A stretch of 27,059 bases of DNA from a virus. Made by a program: the position numbers and the translations under genes. Position 1 is the stretch's first letter; every line of letters starts with the position of its first letter. The notes beneath the pieces are model-generated. The model did not search any database. It saw only the letters and a program-made list of their open reading frames with translations, and had not been told where the DNA came from. Location: positions 1 through 27,059 of IMG/VR virus record IMGVR_UViG_3300010392_000854. One strand, written 5' to 3'. Positions 23,395 to 27,059 of this stretch are shown piece after piece.

Positions 23395-23433
23395 GTCGTT
23401 CACAATCACCGCAACCCAGGAGCCAAGTCAACC

Positions 23434-23610
23434 ATGCCGACCCCCAAGAACGAGCGCACCCTACGCCGCCTCGCTGCTCTCATCCGGGACTATGCCGACG
23501 ATGTCCAAGCGCTTCGCACCGTGCCTCACTCCAAGCTACAGAGCACCTTGCACAGTTTGCTAGACGACATGCACGCAGACGTGAACCGCTTCGCCCAACA
23601 CGTCAAGTAG
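23434..23610 (+). CDS. Small helical hypothetical early protein (58 aa)
   Basis: I choose the ATG at 23434 because AGGAG lies 11 bases upstream; an in-frame GTG at 23371 has no ribosome site and would run through the operator-like repeat. The 58 residues are helical and charged: an N-terminal basic tail (PTPKNERTLRR), a helix AALIRDYADDVQALR and a second helix KLQSTLHSLLDDMHADVNRF. This is a two-helix protein that may dimerise. It is the first gene after the control region, so it may be made early and in quantity. No family is recognised. The leader sequence AACCCAGGAG is shared with the next gene at 23695. Confidence 0.6.
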   Translation: MPTPKNERTLRRLAALIRDYADDVQALRTVPHSKLQSTLHSLLDDMHADVNRFAQHVK

Positions 23611-23622
23611 ACCAGTAGTCGC

Positions 23623-23652
23623 TTGACACTGCCCTAGTCCACCGACTAGGGT
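23623..23652 (+). promoter_or_regulatory. Internal early promoter with an operator-like dyad in the spacer
   Basis: TTGACA at 23623-23628 and TAGGGT at 23647-23652 are 18 bp apart. Between them lies a perfect inverted repeat, CCCTAGTC-CACC-GACTAGGG (23632-23651). It could be a promoter controlled by a protein at the dyad, or an mRNA hairpin between the first two early genes; there is no U-tract for a terminator. Confidence 0.45.
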
Positions 23653-23694
23653 AGCTGTGAGGTTACTACCAACCCCGAACCCAGGAGATAACCG

Positions 23695-23880
23695 ATGACA
23701 ACCACCGACACCAAGACCCCGACCCCCACTCAGCGCATTGTCGCCACCGGTGCTCGCATGGGCCTGCAGCGTTGCCGCGATGGCGTACTCAGGCCGGCGG
23801 CGGACACTGCCGAGCCACTGCCCCTGGATTTGCCGTACGCCCTGCGGTGCATCGCCCTTGCTGGCGTGGAGGTCTACTAA
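23695..23880 (+). CDS. Small hypothetical early protein (61 aa)
   Basis: A 61-residue protein with AGGAG seven bases before its ATG, preceded by its own possible promoter. The N-terminus is Thr/Pro-rich and flexible (TTTDTKTPTPTQ), then a short basic stretch (MGLQRCRDGVLRP), and a C-terminal hydrophobic helix (LPYALRCIALAGVEVY). Its TAA overlaps the ATG of the next gene (TAATG), so they are coupled. I do not recognise it. It is too short to infer a role. Confidence 0.6.
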   Translation: MTTTDTKTPTPTQRIVATGARMGLQRCRDGVLRPAADTAEPLPLDLPYALRCIALAGVEVY

Positions 23881-24086
23881 TGGCCAACCCCACGCACCGT
23901 ATCATGGCCGTCCGTACCTACCCCGGCGGCGCCAACAGCTACACTAGCCGCGAGATGGTAGGGTTTGCCTACTCGGCGAGTGAGGCACGCGACAAGGTCG
24001 CACAGGCTGTGTTCCATGGGGCAGACGGCGCCAGCGCAGTACTGCTCTGCAACAATGTCACAACTCACCGACTAGGGGACCAGTAG
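23880..24086 (+). CDS. Small hypothetical early protein (68 aa)
   Basis: A 68-residue protein starting at the ATG in a TAATG overlap; longer in-frame extensions upstream only shadow the preceding gene. It reads as beta-alpha-beta: strand IMAVRTYPGG, helix SASEARDKVAQAVF, strand ASAVLLCNN, reminiscent of small ferredoxin-like folds. It lies in the early operon between unknown genes. No catalytic motif is visible. Confidence 0.6.
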   Translation: MANPTHRIMAVRTYPGGANSYTSREMVGFAYSASEARDKVAQAVFHGADGASAVLLCNNVTTHRLGDQ

Positions 24087-24087
24087 C

Positions 24088-24459
24088 ATGATTGGACCAA
24101 TCCAGAGGCCCGACTACCCCGCACTGCTTGCGGCCATCCGCACCACGCGAGGCAAGAACAAGGGGCAGCTGCGCCGCTCACGTGGCAAGCTTTCCGGGCG
24201 AGCGTATTACCTTTGGCGCTGGACCCGCTTCCACGCCGGTATTGATACCACGCTTCCGATGGTGGCTGAATGGGAGCTGGACCCCTCCGACCACTACCGC
24301 GACAGCCTGAACGCGGCGGCCGAGTACATTGCTACGTCTGCAAGTATCATCGGCATGCAGGGCAACTGGTTGCGTTTCCTCGACCGTGTTCCCGCGGGTA
24401 CCTCGGTAGGACGACACGTATGGCGACGGGCCTTCTACGGCGAGGGGGGTGCGTCATGA
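24088..24459 (+). CDS. Hypothetical early protein (123 aa)
   Basis: A 123-residue protein with AGGGGA nine bases before the ATG, one base after the preceding stop. The first half is basic (TTRGKNKGQLRRSRGKLS) and then aromatic (YYLWRWTRFHAG), compatible with nucleic-acid binding. The rest contains helices (YRDSLNAAAEYIATSASII) and a basic C-terminus. Its stop overlaps the next ATG (ATGA). No known family is recognised. Confidence 0.6.
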   Translation: MIGPIQRPDYPALLAAIRTTRGKNKGQLRRSRGKLSGRAYYLWRWTRFHAGIDTTLPMVAEWELDPSDHYRDSLNAAAEYIATSASIIGMQGNWLRFLDRVPAGTSVGRHVWRRAFYGEGGAS

Positions 24460-24728
24460 GCGCACAACGAATCAACCGACTAATGCGATGGGGCTGGCTA
24501 CTCTGGCATGCGGCCCCCCTTCACGATGAGTGCCCATGGGACCGCGTAATGCGCGGCAGCCGATACTTGCGGAGCTTACCCCACGACGACATACTGTGGG
24601 CGATGGTAGGCTGGCGTGCGGCCGATTGTGGGCAGTGGTCCAGCCATGTAGAGCGGGGCTTGGTATCAGACACTGCGTGCCAGTTTACTGTCATGCACCC
24701 CGGCGGCCGACTGGCCCTAAATCGCTGA
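24456..24728 (+). CDS. Trp-rich hypothetical early protein (90 aa)
   Basis: A 90-residue protein starting at the ATG in an ATGA overlap with the gene before it. It is unusually rich in Trp (MRWGWLLWH, CPWDR, ILWAMVGWRA, QWSSH) for its size, and basic overall. The Trp and His spacing suggests a compact fold or a surface for binding a partner. No transmembrane segment of normal length is convincing. The family is not recognised. Confidence 0.6.
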   Translation: MSAQRINRLMRWGWLLWHAAPLHDECPWDRVMRGSRYLRSLPHDDILWAMVGWRAADCGQWSSHVERGLVSDTACQFTVMHPGGRLALNR

Positions 24729-24748
24729 ACCTCCACGAAAGGCACACA

Positions 24749-25144
24749 ATGGCCCTATACGACACAATCACCATTTCCGACCTAACTGAGTACCACTACA
24801 ACTCCGGCGAGGTCACAACCGATTTCCGGTTCTACCTCATACGGAACGGTGAGCCTGCGTTCGTCCGGGCGACAATCATCTGGGATGTCTACTGGGAGCA
24901 ACGGCACCGCGGCCCCGTGTGTGTGGGACGTACCCCGGTGGCCTGCCGTCTCGCCAACGTAAACAAAGCGGTCCGCCTAGATGGCGAGACAATCAAGCTA
25001 CGCACGCTGCTGGACCTTATGGAGACGGCTGAGTGGCTGAAGGTAGACGAAGGCCAGGACGCCTTGGCTGTGCTCTGTGGTATCGCGTGCAACGCACTAG
25101 AGGCACACGCCTACGAAACCAACCCGGACGGAAGGGCACGCTAG
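24749..25144 (+). CDS. Hypothetical early protein (131 aa)
   Basis: A 131-residue protein with AAAGG seven bases before the ATG. The first half is beta-rich (DTITISDLTEYHYNSGEVTT, FRFYLIRNGEPAFVRATIIW); the second half has two helices (TLLDLMETAEWLKVDEGQDA, LAVLCGIACNALEAHAYET). The stop TAG is followed at once by the ATG of the next gene. No motif identifies its function; the alpha/beta layout is compatible with a small binding protein. Confidence 0.6.
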   Translation: MALYDTITISDLTEYHYNSGEVTTDFRFYLIRNGEPAFVRATIIWDVYWEQRHRGPVCVGRTPVACRLANVNKAVRLDGETIKLRTLLDLMETAEWLKVDEGQDALAVLCGIACNALEAHAYETNPDGRAR

Positions 25145-25864
25145 ATGCTACTCTACGAAGGGCCGTCGCTCATCAATGGCGAGCCTATCGTGGCCATTGC
25201 CACGGTCAAATCAAGCAATACAAAGACCGGTGACATGATTCAGACGTGGATTCTACCGCGCGACGTGGCCCCGCATCACGCAGTCAAATCTGGCGCAGAT
25301 GCTAGTGTGTGCGGCGATTGCCCTCACCGGCACTACAGCGGCGGGGCGTGCTACGTACTGCCCTTCCAGGGCCCGCGTGGTGTGTGGGTGGCGTGGAAGC
25401 GAGGTTCATACGATACGCCCAAGCATCGCAGGGCATGGGACCGCGCACGTGGCAAGTATGTCCGACTGGGGGCGTACGGTGACCCTGCCGCGGTACCTGC
25501 TGAAGTGTGGCGCAGGCTAGTCGCCGATGCTCCGGGCTGGACTGGCTACACTCACCAGTGGACGAAACCATACGCGGCTGAGTTGCGCGGGCTGTGCATG
25601 GCGAGCGTAGACAGCGAGGCAGAGGCAGAGCAGGCGGTGGCCATGGGTTGGCGGTACTTCCGCGTGCTAGGCTCCACCGAGAGAATGCCCGACGTGACTG
25701 GCTCCATCGAGTGCCTAGCGGACTCCGCGGGTCGCACGTGCGCTGAGTGCCGCTTGTGCAATGGCGCACGCACAAGGCGAGCCAAGCAACCCAAGAGCAT
25801 CTTTATCGACGTGCACGGAGCACGGTCCAAGCGATTCAGGCCCAAAGGGTTGGTGGTAGTATGA
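25145..25864 (+). CDS. Conserved-looking phage protein with two Cys clusters (239 aa)
   Basis: A 239-residue protein with GGAAGG nine bases before the ATG. It has two likely metal sites: C56-x2-C59-x9-C69 with a nearby His (CGDCPHRH), and C190-x8-C199-x2-C202-x2-C205. Between them are highly structured segments, VRLGAYGDPAAVPAEVW and GWTGYTHQW, and ASVDSEAEAEQAVAMGWRYF, then FIDVHGARS near the end. I have the impression that proteins of this type occur in many environmental phages as unknowns. The CxxCxxC pattern with an extra Cys would suit an Fe-S cluster or zinc. Function is unknown; the DNA-mod/radical-SAM-like alternatives are guesses. It is the largest early gene here. Confidence 0.7.
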   Translation: MLLYEGPSLINGEPIVAIATVKSSNTKTGDMIQTWILPRDVAPHHAVKSGADASVCGDCPHRHYSGGACYVLPFQGPRGVWVAWKRGSYDTPKHRRAWDRARGKYVRLGAYGDPAAVPAEVWRRLVADAPGWTGYTHQWTKPYAAELRGLCMASVDSEAEAEQAVAMGWRYFRVLGSTERMPDVTGSIECLADSAGRTCAECRLCNGARTRRAKQPKSIFIDVHGARSKRFRPKGLVVV

Positions 25865-26004
25865 AAACGAAACCGACTAATCAGTGTGCAAGTTGCGGCC
25901 ATCCCTTTGTAGAGTGGTGGGGCACGACGTGCTCATGCCCACGACACCGTAAGATACCGGTACAGGTACCTGTGTTTGAGGCACGCAAGCGGGGTAACTC
26001 ATGA
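25861..26004 (+). CDS. Mini zinc-ribbon protein (47 aa)
   Basis: A 47-residue protein joined to both neighbours by ATGA overlaps. It carries CASCGHPF and a later CSCPRH, giving C-x2-C ... C-x-C, which could bind one zinc ion. The rest is basic and Pro-rich. Proteins this small often act as adaptors for nucleic acids or host enzymes. Nothing further can be said. Confidence 0.6.
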   Translation: MKTKPTNQCASCGHPFVEWWGTTCSCPRHRKIPVQVPVFEARKRGNS

Positions 26005-26522
26005 CGCGCCGGCCCCGTGACTCGCAGCGTACGGCGGTCTACCGCTGGCAATACCGCGCCGGCATTGTGGAGCACGGCAGCGAACCACAACTCACTCTTG
26101 AGGAATGCCGAGGTTTGGCACACCGAGTGTGGCAAGAGTACCCGACGGGCCCTCGCATCACGGCACGCCCGACTGTGGTAGCTAGCCGTACAGCCACGTC
26201 CAAGCGAGCAGGCTACTGGTACGCCCGGAATCAGATCACCTTGCCACCGTGGGCACTGCAAGCGGGTGTCGTGCTACATGAGGTAGCGCACGGCATCCTA
26301 GCTAGTTGGCTGGACCCCCGTGCCGTTGCGGCGCATGGCCCTCGGTTCGTGCGGGTGCTGGCGGAGCTTGCTATCGCCTACATGAGTCGGCCGCCGGTGG
26401 TCGTGGTTGGCGCACTAGACCGCGCCCGATGTAGTACCACGCACAAACTCACTTTCCTACCCGCGCGGCAATCTGTGAAGTGTGCCGCATTGATGGCGAT
26501 GCCCTGGAGACAATTATCATGA
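26001..26522 (+). CDS. Zinc metallopeptidase-like protein with HExxH motif (173 aa)
   Basis: A 173-residue protein with a gluzincin/SprT-style active site: H93-E94-V-A-H97 in VVLHEVAHGI and a third candidate ligand His112 in AAHGPRFVRVL, 14 residues after the second His. The preceding part has a strand-turn KRAGYWYARNQITLPPWA, as expected just before such a helix. Small soluble peptidases with HEVAH...AHGP are frequent in actinobacterial and phage genomes as unknowns. It has no signal peptide, so it probably acts inside the host cell. Possible targets include host DNA-protein complexes (Wss1/SprT by fold analogy) or defence proteins. Its start overlaps the preceding stop (ATGA) and its end overlaps the next start. 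Confidence 0.75.
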   Translation: MTRRPRDSQRTAVYRWQYRAGIVEHGSEPQLTLEECRGLAHRVWQEYPTGPRITARPTVVASRTATSKRAGYWYARNQITLPPWALQAGVVLHEVAHGILASWLDPRAVAAHGPRFVRVLAELAIAYMSRPPVVVVGALDRARCSTTHKLTFLPARQSVKCAALMAMPWRQLS

Positions 26523-26764
26523 CCGACTGCAAACGTGGCAAGGTGGGGTCTACAGACCTGAGCTCCACTGGGGACTCGAGACCCCAGCGCCAGGCGGGGG
26601 CGGTAACCCCCAAGTCGTGGTACTGCGACGTGTGCCTGATACGCGTGGACGTGGACGCATGCTGCACCGAGTGCGGCATTGACGCAAAGGCGTCATTCTG
26701 GCGCGAAGTGAAGCGAGAGAAGATGCTAGACTTCCGCGAGGGCTTCGAAGAGTGGGACCGGTGA
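26519..26764 (+). CDS. Small zinc-ribbon protein (81 aa)
   Basis: An 81-residue protein starting at the ATG in an ATGA overlap. Cys36, Cys39, Cys48/49 and Cys52 (CDVCLI ... CCTECG) form a zinc-ribbon-like set, followed by a charged helix REVKREKMLDFREGFEEW. The first 30 residues look disordered, and their codons contain a full 20-bp copy of the GACTCGAGACCCC element, so this stretch may serve the DNA more than the protein. Confidence 0.6.
   Translation: MTDCKRGKVGSTDLSSTGDSRPQRQAGAVTPKSWYCDVCLIRVDVDACCTECGIDAKASFWREVKREKMLDFREGFEEWDR
26568..26587 (+). repeat. GACTCGAGACCCC element inside an early gene
   Basis: CTGGGGACTCGAGACCCCAG, the longest and most symmetric copy: six-base arms CTGGGG/CCCCAG, one A-A mismatch on each side of CTCGAG. 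It shares 17 bases with the copy at 23209 and is in the same orientation, but lies 3.4 kb away and within coding sequence. Confidence 0.7.
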
Positions 26765-27059
26765 GTACCTGCGACTGTGGTCGGGGGCCGGTGTTCGCTG
26801 GCGGCGACAGCTGCAAACGGTGCTGGTATCTTGAGACAGGCTACACGGTGCCTGTAAGCCGCTACAGGACGGCTGGTTGCGCTGCGGTTATCGATGCCCT
26901 GCGGACAGGCCCTGCCACTGTAAGCCAGTTGGCGCAGTGTACGGGGCGGTACCCGGAGGCCATCGGGCGCAGTCTTCGAAACGTTTTGCTGCCAAGCGGC
27001 CGAGTAGTATCAGGTGCGCGTGGTAGGTATGCACTAGCAATCAGGAGGGACCTATGGGA
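26761..27059 (+). CDS. Zn-cluster plus winged-helix DNA-binding protein (3' end not in the window)
   Basis: This frame starts at a GTG in a GTGA overlap with the zinc-ribbon gene and is still open at the right edge, with at least 99 residues. It has an N-terminal Cys set C4-x-C6-x11-C18-x2-C21 (CDCGRG, CKRCWY) and then a winged-helix-like domain, residues 42-92: helix AVIDALRTG, helix-turn-helix TVSQLAQCTGRYPEAIGRSL and wing GRVVSGARGRYALA. The order suits a small transcription regulator. Its position in the early operon, next to a copy of the GACTCGAGACCCC element, makes it a candidate operator-binding protein. The frame probably ends soon, since another start lies in it at 27054. Confidence 0.65.
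   Translation, partial: MSTCDCGRGPVFAGGDSCKRCWYLETGYTVPVSRYRTAGCAAVIDALRTGPATVSQLAQCTGRYPEAIGRSLRNVLLPSGRVVSGARGRYALAIRRDLW
27043..27059 (+). promoter_or_regulatory. Ribosome-binding site and start codon of the next gene
   Basis: AGGAGG (27043-27048) lies five bases before ATG (27054-27056), in a different frame from the winged-helix gene. This is the strongest ribosome site of the early operon, so a well-translated gene probably begins here; only its start is visible. Confidence 0.6.

Larger units (their letters stand above)
22522..23433. promoter_or_regulatory. Divergent non-coding control region, possible operator array or origin
   Basis: This 0.9-kb stretch separates the leftward late operon from the rightward early operon and contains no convincing gene: every open frame in it lacks a ribosome site and is broken or repeat-containing. 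It is packed with dyads, listed individually: a leader inverted repeat (22636-22710), a late promoter (22749-22777), a series of GCGCAAAGATTGCGC-like sites (22919-23352), GACTCGAGACCCC sites, TGACGC-AGC-GCGTCA, TGGCACGGnnCTTGCCG sites and TGGAAT-TCT-ATTCCA. Seven TGTCAAG-type heptamers, counting both strands and one at 23620, lie in or near it. The density of sites suggests regulation by several DNA-binding proteins, or an origin with iterons. Confidence 0.7.

Overview
This window is a stretch of a tailed, double-stranded DNA phage (or prophage-like) genome, most likely a podovirus (short-tailed Caudoviricetes). Reasons: a complete packaging and capsid block, a T7/P22-style neck and nozzle pair, large Ala/Gly/Gln-rich ejection-type proteins and fibre proteins, but no tape measure, tail tube, sheath or baseplate genes. 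The DNA is GC-rich by eye and very densely coded, with many 1-4 base stop/start overlaps (ATGA, TAATG, TAGTG). I cannot name the host. No integrase, tRNA, CRISPR array or insertion sequence was seen.

Layout. Positions 1-22521 are one long minus-strand (late, virion) transcription unit, read from right to left: GroES-like co-chaperonin, small-terminase candidate, GNAT-like protein, large terminase, M15-type peptidase, small acidic protein, portal, scaffold, major capsid protein, a probable head accessory protein, an intrinsic terminator, then head-tail adaptor, a small virion protein, a fibre-like protein, the tail nozzle protein, four probable ejection/internal virion proteins, a small beta-rich protein and a tail fibre that runs off the left edge. 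The terminator between head and tail genes sits where T7 has its late terminator (between genes 10 and 11) and would favour capsid over tail expression.

Positions 22522-23433 are a 0.9-kb non-coding divergent control region. It holds a good sigma70-type late promoter on the minus strand, a 12-bp inverted repeat that would fold in the late leader RNA, and several families of short dyad elements: GCGCAAAGATTGCGC-like sites, often next to TGTCAAG/CTTGACA; four same-orientation copies of GGGACTCGAGACCCC (one of them 3.4 kb away inside an early gene); and TGGCACGGnnCTTGCCG. It looks like a complex operator array and/or replication origin.

Positions 23434-27059 are a plus-strand (presumably early) operon of at least eleven small, tightly coupled genes. 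Most are not recognisable. They include an HExxH metallopeptidase-like protein, a 239-aa protein with two Cys clusters, two small zinc-ribbon proteins, and a Zn-cluster plus winged-helix protein that is a natural candidate to bind one of the operator families. The early operon and the operator array are the least explained and most interesting part of the window.
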